From positions 8,190,404 through 8,254,403 of the forward strand of contig NC_061068.1 of NCBI RefSeq assembly GCF_021917145.1: DNA of 64,000 bases, read 5' to 3'. This stretch comes from Hypomesus transpacificus (lineage: Eukaryota; Chordata; Actinopteri; Osmeriformes; Osmeridae). The position numbers and the translations under genes were made by a program. The notes beneath the pieces were generated by a model. That model had not been told where the DNA came from, did not search any database, and saw only the letters and a program-made list of their open reading frames with translations. Below are positions 51,590 through 64,000 of the stretch, piece after piece. Every line of letters begins with the position of its first letter. Position 1 is the first letter of the stretch.

Positions 51590-51970
51590 CAGCAGTCAGG
51601 GATGCCACCAACACTCAAGAGCTCACAGGACATGCTCACAGATGCGGAGGAAGTCATGCATGGTCTGGACCGTGTAAAATGTCACCTGTTGTATCATTTG
51701 AATGATGTCACGTGCACTAGTCGATGGTGTATGATATGCCTAGAATGGATGTAGTCCGTCCTTGTGGAAAACGGGAAAGACTGCAATTTACTGCTGTCGT
51801 TTAACTAGCTTTGTTACACTGCCTGTTTATCAGAATGGCAAACAATGCACAAACCTTTTCTCTGAATGCACTTTTCTATTGCTGTGGATACTACTGCTGT
51901 GGCTACAACTGCTGCTATGGCTTGTATTATATACTGCACAACACCGTTTTTGTATTCATACGCTGAACAA

Positions 51971-51976
51971 AATAAA
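51971..51976 (+). promoter_or_regulatory. cidec polyadenylation signal
   Basis: AATAAA about 380 nt past the stop in the context GAACAAAATAAAGGATATGG. Confidence 0.65.
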
Positions 51977-52446
51977 GGATATGGATCACTGCAGCATATT
52001 CATTTCCCTTGTCGCAAGTACAACTAACTCACAGGGCTCAATGGTTAGTTTAAAGGAAGGGTCATTTGGCACTGGGACAGTGCCATTGTCGTCTGGTCAT
52101 CTCACAGCTCTGTGATAGTGTTGTGCCCTGCCCTGTCCTGTCCTGCCAGCTGCAGCGTTTTAACTGGGGGTTGGAAGGCAGGACAGGCTAACAGCTGTTG
52201 GGAGTAAAGTGGCAATGGATGACGGAAGAGAGCCATTACACTAAAAGGAGAGGGTCATGATTTTGCCAGCAACATCAGCAGGTCCACTCCCCAGTTTTTT
52301 TAAGGAAAAGTGGCTGGGGAAAAAAGGGTGTCATTAACAGAAATGAATGTAGGTTCCGTTTGGTCGTTCTGTCAAACACTTAGTGGTCAGTAGTGTGCTT
52401 TCAGACTCATGGGTATGAGTTGGGACAGCAGATTGGTTCAGATGGT

Positions 52447-52486
52447 ACACATACCCTGGCACTACACATACCCTGGCACTACACAT
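52447..52486. repeat. 17-bp tandem repeat, 2.4 copies
   Basis: The unit ACACATACCCTGGCACT occurs exactly twice (52447-52463 and 52464-52480) and then begins a third time (ACACAT). Confidence 0.9.
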
Positions 52487-55400
52487 GCTGCCTGCTAAAC
52501 TGGATCTCATTAGCCTCATTTCAAAATGATGCGGAGTATATCAGATCCAATGTCACATGGTTTCATTTTTCCATCCTATCCACTCCAAGACGTTTTCACA
52601 ATCTTGTTAACATGAACCATAACACAATTTAAGGTAATCCTGTAAATTAACGGGTTTGCCCACTTCTTTCAGCAAGTAGACCACTCAGACCAATTTCAAT
52701 GATATTCAGAATGTAGTATAACGGTTGACTCTGAGGAGAGTTCAGTGTTTACCGTTTACCCATTCGTGTCACACAGTTGTATGGAATAACAATTTAATGG
52801 ATCTGCTTATCTTGATATTTGAGGGAAGTTGAGGAATTCTATCGAAAAGAAGGATACATTTACGTCTTTATAACAACTTTGAAACAGGCAAGACACCATC
52901 CATTTGTATACTAAAGCGTAATCCTTGTAGACTGGCATGGGAGGCGAGAGACGGTCGCATTTAAATACCCAGCTACAGTCCGTAGAACATGTGGTTAACT
53001 CTGATCAACACCCGCACATGCATACGCACTGTTTTTCACGGTGAAAGAAAACCTCGCTCTAGTTGTCTGTACCACAGAGGCATGGCTGTGCTTCATCGGC
53101 ATAGGAAAGGAACCTTTAAATGAGTAAAAGTGACATTTCTGTTGAACTGTGGATTGTACGGGAAGATTTGTGGTATTACTTACTAGCGACGGACAGAATG
53201 TGTCACCTGTTAAATAATGTAGCGGTATATCCTGGACCGGTGGGGTACTGGCACATACAGGTAAGCATGTGTACTTTTGACATGACACTGATTTTAACCA
53301 TCCAATACTTGATTAGTCTGTTATCTTATATTCCACCTGTTTACGCATTGATGTGTTAATGTTGGACCTTACAATCCCAACCAAAAAAAAAGGAGAAAAA
53401 AAGAATTACACCGACATTTAAAACCTTCTACCTATCATGTGCTCTTCTCTTTGAAGGAAAACAAAATTCCCGCAAAATTTGTTGAGAGCTTGGGGACATT
53501 GTTGAACAGCTTATTTATTGATCTACATAGTTTTTTCAAGGACACGAGAAACGAATATATTGCAACAGAATTTATGATTTATTAAATTGATTAATGTTTT
53601 ACGATCGTGTAACTAATGCAGATGCAGTTTTTCTTCTGCATTATTTGCCTGCATACATTGTGGAGGCTGTATCGATTTACTGTAGTAGTGGGGTGCGGAT
53701 TGAAACCAGGCTTTATGGTAGGAGTTGATGTTTGACACTTACAGGCTTGGAGGCTGTGTGTTTCACCCACGCTCCTTTGGGAACTCCACTGTAGTTCTCT
53801 TACTGGGAAAACATTTCCTTATGCATATCATGGAGATATATAACAGGATTTCCATAGTGATTATGTAAAAGACTGATCAAAACAAAACCATAGGTTTTCT
53901 ACTTATTAAACAGAACTACTAATACAACAAAATAAAACAATACAATATTTTCAACACTTAAAAAAGGGAACTGAATGTGATCGCCTTTACCCCTATATGC
54001 CTGTATACTGGTGTGGAGTGGTTTGATTGTGAATGTCCAGTAAACGGCTTGACAGGAGACCCAGTCAGGACACAAGGGAGGTTTCGCACCGAGACATCCC
54101 CTTCCACTCTTTATCTCCCTGCAGCCAGCAGGCCAATTTGATTAATTGTCTACTAATTACATCCTTCAGAAGATAAAGTAACCTCATTGTTTTAGACAAG
54201 TAGTGCTCTGTGTTTGTCCTTCCTCCCACGCAAACACATGTGCACACACAAACAAATGCTGCTTGTGCTCAAGCACATACACTCATATGTAGACCCCTGC
54301 CTTTCTTGCATTCCGCCTTTCAGCCTCCAATAGCTCCGTTTTTCCATCACTGTCTATTTCAGGTCTAGATTGCAGTAAAAGCCCAACTATAAATTATTCA
54401 AGCAATGGGACAACACAAAATCTGTCTGTGGACGAATGGTGATATCTCTCGAACATACAAAACAGTATAGCTGACTACTATCCTGCTGTGAGGACAGCTT
54501 ACTTAAAGTATATTTGTCTTTCAAATTCAGTGATAAAAAAAAAACTATTTCTGGTCCATTTGGGAGGTTTCTGCTGGCATTATTGGATGTCACAACATTA
54601 TTTTCATGTCATTCAGTCCTCACTCCAATAACTACTTTAACATACCCAGCTTCTAGATGATTGTTGTAACACATGTATACAACGTTTTCAAGACACTTTA
54701 AATTCTTACTGATTTTAGACATTGATTGACCATCCTCCTATCTTCCTGCTCTCTCTCTGTTCACCTTGCCATTAGCCCATTATTCTCTGAATGTTTCCTG
54801 CCTTTGTACATTTCCAAATAGACCTGCATGTCTGACTGCTGGTTATTAGCATTACAGAATGAGCAAATATATTTATGACCTGGACAGTAATGAAAATTGG
54901 ATTTCTGTGCATAAAAAAAAGAATGAACAAAATTAGAGGATGTAAAAAAGAATTGACACAAACTGTCAATAATCCAATCGGGATAGAGCACATCCGTGAC
55001 CCTCAATTCACTCTGTGAAATCGTTTTGGTGAAGGTCAGACCAGCAGGGCTAGATCATTTACATTCTGATGGAATAAGAATACAGTTCCTGTGGGTGGGT
55101 GTGTGGGTGGATGTGTTTAGAACTATGTTAAATATGGGCAGGGACCTGTGACATTGTGTTCCAGCCAGGGCATGGTTATGGTACATGAACTCCAGTAGTG
55201 TTCTGCTGTGGTCTCAGTGGGGTATCCTACTCTAGAGAGGGAGTTACTGCTCTCACCATGTGACTGAATTTCTGCTAGATGTATTGATATTTCGGTGGAG
55301 GTCCCATTATAAGACAAGTAAATACACTGCTGACCTTCACACACCACCTAGCTCCCCAGATCACTGTTGATCTCTATTATTTATTAATAGAATTTTATCT

Positions 55401-57093
55401 TCCATTTGATTATTCACTTTCAATGGTAGTCTCAGAGCAACATAGTCTCAAGTCAACTCTATAGTTCACGTATCTGAGAACACATATTTCTCGTAGACTG
55501 GACCAAATCTGCTAGTGTAATGTTAAGTACAGGTTGACAAAACACCAGTCTAGCACAGGTAAAGTTGTCCACCAGGGCTCAACCCCTTTTTCCTCATGCT
55601 GCATCATCCGTCTCCACTTATCTAATCTTGACAACCTCTTACATCAGGCTGTCACAAGGAACACCAGGAGTCCGCTCCATTGACATCCATAATATGTGTT
55701 GCACGTACCTTAGCACTGCACCACAGGACTGAGAGAAATACTTCTCTGTTGAACATTATGGCTGTTCATAACGAAATATCGGATGGAAACAGCTGACTGT
55801 GTTGAAAGTCGTTGTCCCCCCCTTCTCCATCTTACAACCATGCAGTGTTCAGTGATTCTACCCCCCCCTTTCTTCAGCAAGCTGAAGGCCAGTCAAGCGT
55901 AGCAGAGTGATGCATCTGTGGTCCAGCAGTTGAGTAGTATGTGGGGGAGGAAGGGATGGAGTGGTGGAGGTGTTGTTCAAACCGCAGCATAGGCAGAAAA
56001 TCATCCATCAGCCCAAAAATGATCCATGTGTGTGCATCCACACACATCCATCGTACTGTAGTGACTGGTCACCTCCGGACACAACTCTGAGCTGCTTGCA
56101 CAGCACATTCTCTGCACTCCCGGCTGGAAACAGCTACTGTGTTTTGGGGAGAAGAAGAACATGGCAAGACGTGTAACCTGTGCCTGTCTGACTACGTCTG
56201 TTATCAAGCAAAGCCCACGTCTGGATCCTACTCTATCTGGTCTTATTCTCCAGACATTACAATGTAGAATAGATCAGTCTCATACTGTATATCAAGGAAG
56301 CTCAAAACATCATCATAAGCCTGCCCGACCATTCCTCTCACAATGCTCATTATTCTCTTCCTCACCTCCCAGTTCCCCGTCCCTAACAACACCAGACTCA
56401 GTGTCCCGCAAAGTCCCACACAGCCTCTCTAGTTCAAATCCTTCAACCGTCCTCATCAGGAAGTCAGCTGTGTGACTCTACAGGTGTCTGGCTTCCAGTT
56501 GATTGGATCTCACTTTGAGTTGTTTTTTTATGAACTTTTCTAAGTAATTTGTCTTTGAGCTGGCTGTAAGTGGCTACATACAATTACATGAAACTCCAGG
56601 AGTCCCCTCTGAACCTTTACTTGCAGGGGACTTAATTAAGAAGTTATCTTCAGAGGACCGGGGTTTCACACCCTTGCAGGAGCCCAACATTAAGACCTGA
56701 GACTGGGAGCAAGGCAAGTCACAAATTCACTGATGCATCAGATGAGTATAGAGGATTAGAGCTGATTTGAAGTTTAAGACGCCAAGCTTTATCTGCAGTA
56801 CTTTTGTCATTGTGTAGATATTTAAACACAGGCTTCTGAGACACCTGACTCACAGAGTACAGACAAAGCTGTGAGCCTCGTCCAATCACTATTCCATGAA
56901 GAACACATGGCCCTATTCACTGTTAAAAGCTAGGGGGGGCTGAGATTTGACACTGAGACAGTTACACTGTCCTGTAGAGAATGTGGGGTAGGACTGTATT
57001 CTGCAAGGACAAGGAGCTGCAAGGCTATGTGAAATGGAGGTTGTATTGTTCTATATCAAGCTTTAACTTTTTCCTCAAGCCTCATTTAAATAA

Positions 57094-57133
57094 CATGTTA
57101 CATTCATCAGAAGCTTTTATCAAAAATGACATT
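57094..57133 (-). mobile_element. Fish L2/SINE-type 3' tail fragment
   Basis: TGTTACATTCATCAGAAGCT then TTTATCAAAAATGACATTCA matches the teleost pattern TTACATTTAGCAGACGCTTT-TATCCAAAGCGACTTACA with several changes. Confidence 0.5.
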
Positions 57134-59203
57134 CAAATAGTGTATATAGAAAGTTCAGCATAAACATAAAAAAAAGAAGTGCATAGTTCTAATAGTGTTT
57201 GGTGGTCAGAGTTAAGAAATGGTCTGTATTAATCTCCATGGTGAACAATGCAAAAATGACAATCTCAACTACACTAGTGCATAGTACAGTGAGCAAACAC
57301 AATGCAATAAGTACAACATCAAACAATTGCATGGGTGCAGTCTCTTGCCAGACAATGGTACAACAGAATCTCAAATACAACATACAGGGAAAGAATTGCC
57401 AAAAAAAAGTAGGATAACCATAGAAAAACACTTTACAAAGCTGTTTAGCCAGACATGCACGCAGGGAACCATAAATCAATCACTGTGGACAACGATAAGG
57501 TATGTAAGCTGATAAACATCTGCCAAATTAGCCCTGCAGCATACCACCCTCTATAGATCTGCCGCCACAGTTTAACCATGTTTGTTGAGTTCTCTACATT
57601 TACGACTGGCATGGTGTCTCATCCCAGTGTGAGACTCCTGCAGACATGCACCTCTCCACTTAGAGGATATTGTGGGACACAGTAGACTCGGTAGAGAACA
57701 GGATCAGTCCATGGGGAGCAGGGAGCCATGCAGGAGGGTTGAGCAGGTGGATGTGAGACATTGGAGTGGAAAAAACACAGCCTGGTTCTTTCTCCCTGGG
57801 GAATCTTGTTTACCTGGTCCGATAAATTACCCTCCCCCTGTCTTTTCTCCTCCCTCCCTCTCTACCTCCTTACCTTGCTGATGCTTTAACCCTGCTTACA
57901 ATCCAGTCTAGCTCAAGACAGCCAAGCTGAAGAAACCTAGACATCCTAATGTATGTGCATGGGAAGATGTGTTTGGAAAGCATTTTGATTAGACACCTCC
58001 ATTGAAAGAACCATCATCTGTGGTTTGATGACCAATACGTATTTATCTCTTAAACTTCCCCAACACCTTTGAGGAATAAGCAGCCAACAGAAATGTGGAA
58101 AGTAAAAATAAACTTAACCCTTAAAATAAACGCTATTAGTCAGAATGCTTACTGTTGTAGGACCATTAACATTTTGACTGTCATCATCAGGGTGTCACAC
58201 ACTTCAGTACTACAATAACTGTGTCCTCATTAATCTAGGCCCTTGCAGCCTGGTTGTCATGGTAACGACAACGGGAGAACGGGTCCATCACTCAACCTAA
58301 CGTCTTGCTTAAAGACTGATGCAGCGGTGGAAACATGATGAAGAATATTTTCACTGGGTCTTGGGTTAATAATCTCCGGTGATGTTCGTGCCAGTAAATC
58401 TAACTCTGTGGATCTTGCAGATTTGGACAATCCATTGGCTTTTGATTAATTATTGGACCACACTCAGCAGCCATTTTCTGATCAATGCTAAGAGTACATT
58501 GCCTTAAGTAATCCTGGTGGTTCTGTCAATAAAGCAGCTGAACAGTCTGATGACCCCATAGCACTGCAATAAATAAATAATACGTTAATACTGTTTACTA
58601 TCACATAGAGAAGGCCTCTCAGGCCTCTCCCATCCTGCTCACTCACACTGGCTAATACATGAGTCAACTGACTGAGTCTGTTCCAGACTCGTACACACCT
58701 AGTGACCCAGACAACATGACTGTCATGTTTCATGTATGTTAACTGTTGAACGACAATGAGTTTGTAGAGATTCAATTGTATTTTTCACATACCACACAGA
58801 TGCTTATAGCAAGCTTTAAACTTGCTGGCCAGATATTACAAAATATTTGTTTATCTGATTTGTACTTAAGATAAACTGACATTGTAGGTGACAATCCCTG
58901 TGTGTTTGAATAGTTTGCTCATTACCTGTATTCATTATGTACCTCAGACAGTACCAGACCTCAGGCAGACCTAATTTCTTGAGATCTATATGACAGTGGC
59001 TGCACCTTCCAGACAGATGGTTAAACCCTAATCTAAAACCCTGATTACACCCACAGAGCTCAGATGGTAATCAAGATAATCAATATGTGACAAATGCAGG
59101 ATTGGCTGTATCTCTACCGTACACCTGTTACCTCTGCTGTCATAGCTTACCTAAGGGAAAGAAGATTAGTTGTTTTTCTTCCTATCTTGTCTCCTTCTCT
59201 CCA

Positions 59204-59308
59204 GGCCTGTCACTGAGCCGTTTGACACCCAGGGGTCCCTGCCTGGCTGCACCATGGGAGCTTGTTACTACTGGCTATTCTGCTGCGTATGAAGCTCGAA
59301 CGATTAGC
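59204..59308 (+). other. 5' UTR part of the GPR22-like coding exon
   Basis: A polypyrimidine tract and ctctccag at 59,196-59,203 look like a splice acceptor, so this stretch would be 5' UTR joined to an upstream non-coding exon that I could not identify. The frame is open to 59,087, but the earlier part reads through the intron-like tract. Confidence 0.45.
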
Positions 59309-60817
59309 ATGGAGACCGACGGCTACACCCCTAACCTGGCCACCACGGACTGGGCTGGCATGGTGGGGAGCATTGGGGGGATGGGAGGTATAGAGGAGGG
59401 TGCCCATGGGTCGGCAGGCCCCTCCAGCCCAGCCTGGTACATGCCCTACCCGCTAGGCTTCCAGGTGTCCCTCACAGCCGTCCTGATGCTGGAGCTGGTG
59501 CTGGGCTTCAGCAGCAATCTGACCGTGCTCGTTCTCTACTCCTCCCAGTCCAACCTGGTGGACTCGGTCAGCAACATGGTGACGGTCAATTTGCATGTGT
59601 TGGACGTTGCTGTATGTGTGCTGTGTCTGCCCCTCACCCTGGTGTTGGTGCTGCTGCCGCCAGGACCCAATCTGGCCCTGCTTTGCTGCTTCCACGAGGC
59701 CTGCGTCACCTTCGCCAGCATTGCCACCGCCATCAATGTCCTGGTCATCAGTGTAGACCGCTACGACATCTCTGTGCGACCAGCCAACCGGCTGCTGACC
59801 CTGCGGAGGGCAGCGCTGCTGTTGGCTGCTGTCTGGGCCACCTCTCTGGCTGTTTTCTTCATTCCTTTCCTGGAGGTGGAGTTTTTCTCTGGTGCTGGTA
59901 CGAACAGTGGCCAGCTCAGTCATTCATCCTCCCCCCCAACCCCCTCCTCTCTGGCGCCAGGTTGGCATAACCGAACCCTGCTGTGTGTGGGAGGGCAGGG
60001 CTACCACACAGGCCTGAGCATGTACTACCACCTCTTGCTGCAGGTGCCCATCTTCTTCACCACAGTGGGGGTCATGCTGTTCACGTACTCACGCATCCTG
60101 CGGGCCTTGAACATCCGCATAGGCTCCCAATGGAAGAAGGTTCACCGCTTTAGGGGCCCCTCCTGCGGAGGGCGCCATAAGAAACCGAAGAAAAAGACAG
60201 GGCTTGGGGTGGAAGAGGCCAGAGAACAGTGTACAGACAACACCAAGCACCTCACTCACCCTCCCCTCATCCTGTCACCTACCCTCACTGCCACCTCCCC
60301 CCCAGTCCTTTCCACCGCCCCCATGGTTACATCAGAAAGTGCTGCCACCCCTGTACCCATCACTGTTGGTGTCCAAGCATCTGTGTCAGCCATAATTGCC
60401 CTGCGACGGGCCGTGCGGCGCCACCGCGACCGTCGTGAGCGCCAGAGGAGGGTGTTCAGGATGTCTCTTCTCATCATCGTCACCTTCCTGGGCTGCTGGG
60501 CACCTCTGTCCCTGACCAACGTGCTGATCCTGTGCCTGGGCCCAAGCGACGCCCTGGTCAGCCTACGCCTCTGGTTCCTGGCACTGGCTTACGGCACCAC
60601 TGTCTCCCACCCTTTGCTCTATGCCTTCACCAGGCAGAAGCTGCGCCTCGCTTTTAGAGCCAAGGTGAAGAAGAGGGTGGTGTCCCTGCTCCAAGTGGAC
60701 CCCTCACCAGGGAGCACTGTCATACACGACTCCTGGGTGGAGCCGAGGAAGGGAGGGAGGAAGGTTCGACTGATGGGAAATGATGCTGCTGACTGCTGCC
60801 TGGCAGAGGCCTTGTGA
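59309..60817 (+). CDS. Orphan G-protein-coupled receptor, GPR22-like
   Basis: Seven-helix plasma-membrane receptor of rhodopsin class A with no agreed ligand; in mammals GPR22 is found mainly in heart and brain. Coding is a single exon of 502 aa from the ATG at 59309 (human GPR22: 433). TM1 begins at residue ~50 (GFQVSLTAVLMLELVLGFSS). Shared GPR22 blocks are VNLHVLDVAVCVLCLPLTLV, CCFHEACVTFASIATAINVL, DRYDISVRPANR, MYYHLLLQVPIFF, LNIRIGSQWKK, ALRRAVRRHRDRRERQRRVF, CWAP in TM6 and AYGTTVSHPLLYAFTRQKLR in TM7. The extra length is in the Gly-rich N-terminus, a Ser/Pro insert in the second outer loop and a Thr/Pro-rich third inner loop. TM7 has HPLLY instead of NPxxY, and TM1 has SN instead of GN, both also seen in human GPR22. 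It may be a fish gpr22a/b or a more diverged paralogue. Confidence 0.88.
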   Translation: METDGYTPNLATTDWAGMVGSIGGMGGIEEGAHGSAGPSSPAWYMPYPLGFQVSLTAVLMLELVLGFSSNLTVLVLYSSQSNLVDSVSNMVTVNLHVLDVAVCVLCLPLTLVLVLLPPGPNLALLCCFHEACVTFASIATAINVLVISVDRYDISVRPANRLLTLRRAALLLAAVWATSLAVFFIPFLEVEFFSGAGTNSGQLSHSSSPPTPSSLAPGWHNRTLLCVGGQGYHTGLSMYYHLLLQVPIFFTTVGVMLFTYSRILRALNIRIGSQWKKVHRFRGPSCGGRHKKPKKKTGLGVEEAREQCTDNTKHLTHPPLILSPTLTATSPPVLSTAPMVTSESAATPVPITVGVQASVSAIIALRRAVRRHRDRRERQRRVFRMSLLIIVTFLGCWAPLSLTNVLILCLGPSDALVSLRLWFLALAYGTTVSHPLLYAFTRQKLRLAFRAKVKKRVVSLLQVDPSPGSTVIHDSWVEPRKGGRKVRLMGNDAADCCLAEAL

Positions 60818-63207
60818 GACCAGCACCAATTTGGCATATATGCTTCATTGCCAATAGCCACACACCAATGTAAGTCACATATGTTACTCATGGGACTTCA
60901 AGCCCTTGTTGTGGGGGTATTCAGTTCCAGCTCTGGTCACTGGCAAAACGAAATGTGACGATATATTTAAAAGTGCTTTATCAAATACACAGGAATCCCC
61001 CAATTAAGTGGTATAAACTAGTTGGATGTCTTTCTCCTAATCATTTTCTTAATCATGCCTCTAATACTGACACAACAGAACAACACATACATTTGTTCAA
61101 ATGTGTTGAAATTCTGAAGTCTCTGTTTACAATCAGAGTAAAACAAATATAAATGTTTTCATTGCACTCACAAAGGTACTTACATAACTGCTCCAAATGA
61201 GTGTATGTTACTGTAAGCTAGAAAATGATCTGAGCGTCGCCCACTCAAGCTCTTGAAGGCAGCTTCCAGGACTACACAAACACATGGGCATATATGAATA
61301 CTCACATCCTTTACTTATGCCTTAAATCTGTAGAATGATTCATGCTAATTGTGTTATTTATTTTCCATTTTAGAAACCCATACGTGTTGTTTTTTTTTGC
61401 ACATTATCAGACAATATTTGTAACCATAGAAAATGATGTCTCTATCTGTTAACTAACTTTTCTTCAACAGCAACTGTGCTGTTGAGAGAGACAGAGAGAA
61501 ATGTGACAGAAAAGTAAAACTAAGTCATTTGTTTCTTGATACAAACATTGGGTAATGTAAAGTAGTCCACACAGCTATGAATGAAAGTGGCTGAATTTGT
61601 AATTATGTAAATGTTTATGTCAGTGAGATATTGAGTAGCCATGGCAGCATTGCCATGGCCAGCTTCATTCTGGGTTATAGTTGAGAAGTATGTCGCTATA
61701 TGTGAGACCATCAGTCTTGAATTTCCCTACAATTTATTCAACCGCTCCAGCTTTGTAAAGTCTGGAGCAAGTAGGGTTAACACAATGATCTGCTGTCTTT
61801 GTGACACGGGCAGAAAAGTCTATTATTAGTAATGCAGTGTTGAAATTGTTCAATAAATTGTTACACAGTTTTGTGCTACTAACACTCATGCTCAGAGTTT
61901 CTTAAAAGTTATTAAAGAAAATCTAGTGTATTTTAATTCTATACATTCTGTTCTGTATAGTGTTTGCACAGTGCGCACACATAATTATTATATATTAATG
62001 TAAATGGTGTTCTATCTATATACTGAATATACTGTAAGTAGAATATCAATAAATGACTTTTGAGCTTGTGTCTTTTCTCTGGTTTTTGCTATTTTGGAGT
62101 CCTGCTCATCCATGCATGTTGTAGGATTTGGGTCTTTTGAAATGTGAACACTGATGAGAGCTTTGCTGAACAACAAAAGCAATTGTTTTAAATAACATTT
62201 TCTGTGGAGATGTGGTCCCTTCCTTGCAAGTATGGAAGTCATGAAATGGCTTGAAAGCTAATTATCACAAGGACAACAATGTTTGGGACACACATAAACA
62301 TACAGAGAATTGGCAAATGCTTCTGCCAGAGCAGATAAAACATCGCTCCTCGGTTTTAGTTTTTATAAACAACTTGTGTACACCCCATTATAATTCAAAC
62401 GTAATGCTACTGTAATGTCTCATAAGTACCTCCTTTGCTAGTTCATCTTCTATAGTAGGAGATTAAATATACATAGTTAAGAATAAAAATAATATCTCGT
62501 CATTACTCTATGATTAGGTCTACAGCGTTGACTTAAGGATGCACTGTAGGACGATGCCCTTTAATCTATTTGTTGTGCGCCCTGTGAAGTGTATCATCCA
62601 GAGAGTGTTTGTTTGTATCAGCCTGAGTGTTTGTGTGTTCGTGTTCTCTGCAATATTTTGGCTTGGCCTAGTTTAAGGATTTCACAATTCTGAGAGTGCT
62701 CTGCATCTAACAGGAGCTGAAGTGTTATGGTTCCGACCAAAAAACTAAAATGACACGTTGTGGTAGACACCATTTTAAGATAATGTGCGCTCAGACTGTA
62801 TGCTTTCAAGTTTCAATGAAACTTATAATATTGAGGCCAACACATTCTGTAGGTTATTGTGGACAATTACTTGGCTTCTGTGAATGCATCTGAAGTCGGT
62901 TCGGCTCTGTGGGTTGTAGCTGTAATGGGGTAGTCTTGTCTGGACTAGAGCAATGTTTTGGTCCACTGAGTGACAAATTAGTTTGCATTATTTGTGTACG
63001 TTATTTAAACAATAAATATTCAATCATTGACTTCTGATATAATTAAACCATATATTAACCAGACATCTTCCAATCTCAACAGCAAAAAACAACAGCAAAT
63101 CAAATTTGGTCGTTTATTGGTCATACGTCAGAAACAGAACTCTAGCACCCACTAGTGGTAAACCATCATGAAGACTCTAAACCCATACACGCAACTGCAC
63201 TCATCAC
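60818..63207. other. GPR22-like gene 3' UTR and spacer to the tRNA gene
   Basis: AT-rich. AATAAA signals at 61852-61857 and about 62048 are likely 3' ends of the receptor transcript. A small palindrome (GCCATGGCA-gcat-TGCCATGGC) is at 61638-61659. No other gene is seen. Confidence 0.5.
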
Positions 63208-63280
63208 GCCGAAATAGCTCAGTTGGGAGAGCGTTAGACTGAAGATCTAAAGGTCCCTGGTTCGATCCCGGGTTTCGGCA
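63208..63280 (+). tRNA. tRNA-Phe (anticodon GAA)
   Basis: A 73-nt cloverleaf. The acceptor stem GCCGAAA/TTTCGGC pairs fully with discriminator A. The A box is TAGCTCAGTTGGGAGAGCG and the B box GGTTCGATCCC. The anticodon loop CTGAAGA has GAA at 63241-63243. No intron and no encoded CCA, as expected for a eukaryotic gene. A TTTT at about 63,300-63,303 can end Pol III transcription. No SINE-like extension follows, so it is a real gene and not a tRNA-derived repeat. Confidence 0.97.
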
Positions 63281-64000
63281 GACAATGGGCAGAGTGTCCC
63301 TTTTGGATTGTTGTGACTATGTCATTTACTGGCGTACAGAACTGTACTTGACATCACAGGCGTGGTGAAAATGTAAATACGTGTAAGTTATGTTTTTTTG
63401 TTGCAACTTGAGTTCTCTGGTATATCACACGATGGTGCTGTACTCTAACTCAGATCATTTAGGATCTACACCAGACAAAGTGCACCACTTCAAGCAGGGC
63501 TTAGGTTGCACACTTGCACAATGCTGATAATGCACAATGATGACAATTCACAAGTTTGTTTGGCAAAAAATGTGAAATGTTCTCAAAAATCTTATAACTT
63601 TTACAGTTTTACAAAATGTGCCCTTGTGCGTTCCATGTGTTCACCTGAGTAGGACATCCAGACCAGCGCTGCCATCCACACCAGCGCTAGATACAGCTAC
63701 TCTGCTACTATCCCCTTTATTATAAGAAAATACTAAATCGTTGTAATATCTACGTGAATTACCAACAATGCATCTCAGCTGTGAATCAACAATCACAAAA
63801 GAATAATATAAGGGAGTTGGCCTAATTTCCTACTGCCACTTTATCAAGGGTCCCACAGCAGGACTCTGACAGGCAAATTGGGTCTGGAACAGTACATTCG
63901 AGGTTCTAGTTTTCCTGCCCACCTGCTTGCAAAGTTGTTTTGCGATGAAAAAACATTGGTCGAGGAGATGGGTCATGAACAGGTCAGGGATTTGCGTCAT
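63281..64000. other. Sequence after the tRNA gene
   Basis: Non-coding AT-rich sequence up to the window edge. I see no gene or named repeat. Confidence 0.5.

Larger units (their letters stand above)
51977..59203. other. 7-kb spacer between cidec and the GPR22-like gene
   Basis: No coding exon recognised. It contains a 17-bp tandem repeat (52,447-52,486), an L2/SINE-type tail (57,094-57,133) and AT-rich unique sequence. Part may be regulatory or 5' UTR of the receptor gene. Confidence 0.5.

Noticed and set aside
59087-59308. Upstream in-frame extension of the GPR22-like frame
   Set aside because: It crosses a polypyrimidine tract and splice-like acceptor at 59203 and has no similarity to GPR22 N-termini. 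The ATG at 59309 is preferred.
59453-59923. 156-codon frame on the minus strand inside the receptor exon
   Set aside because: It is a shadow of the receptor coding sequence, with a His/Gln-rich meaningless product.
63208-63280. tRNA-derived SINE head
   Set aside because: All stems pair, boxes A and B are intact and no SINE body or A/T-rich tail follows, so it is a true tRNA gene.

Overview
The window is vertebrate nuclear DNA, almost certainly from a ray-finned (teleost) fish. All coding sequence is split into short exons with GT-AG introns (one GC-AG). The proteins match vertebrate families end to end, and the introns and spacers are rich in (GT)n, (GA)n and poly-G microsatellites and small fish-type MITEs. 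The species cannot be fixed from sequence alone. I rebuilt the exon structures by hand: every junction below keeps frame, and every total length agrees with the vertebrate family.

Left block (1-23,710) corresponds to human 20q13.31. bmp7 is on the minus strand (7 coding exons, 424 aa). It stands head-to-head with rae1 on the plus strand (11 coding exons, 369 aa), followed by rbm38 on the plus strand (4 exons, 238 aa). spo11, which lies between BMP7 and RAE1 in mammals, is not visible here. A spacer of about 9 kb (23.7-32.8 kb), with simple repeats and no recognisable gene, separates the two blocks.

Right block (32,815-51,976) carries genes of human 3p: a TTLL3/TTLL8-type tubulin glycylase (13 exons, 865 aa), uqcrc1 (13 exons, 478 aa), a urocortin (ucn2 by position, 125-aa precursor) and cidec (5 exons, 236 aa), all on the plus strand. 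In human these genes come from two separate places, 3p25.3 and 3p21.31, so their mixed order here is informative. After a 7-kb spacer comes a GPR22-like orphan receptor whose coding region is one exon (59,309-60,817), then an intact tRNA-Phe(GAA) gene at 63,208-63,280.

The genes form no operon or single pathway: a secreted growth factor, an mRNA export factor, an RNA-binding regulator, a ciliary tubulin modifier, a mitochondrial complex III core subunit, a neuropeptide, a lipid-droplet protein and an orphan GPCR. The most unusual non-genic items are a 175-bp G-run-rich MITE with perfect 20-bp inverted ends and TA flanks just after uqcrc1, a 244-bp piggyBac-type MITE with TTAA flanks, a perfect 18-bp-arm hairpin near a long (TG)n tract, a hAT-like MITE just before the rae1 start exon, and a uqcrc1 intron made mostly of (GT)n. 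I found no clear sign of a wholly undescribed gene system.
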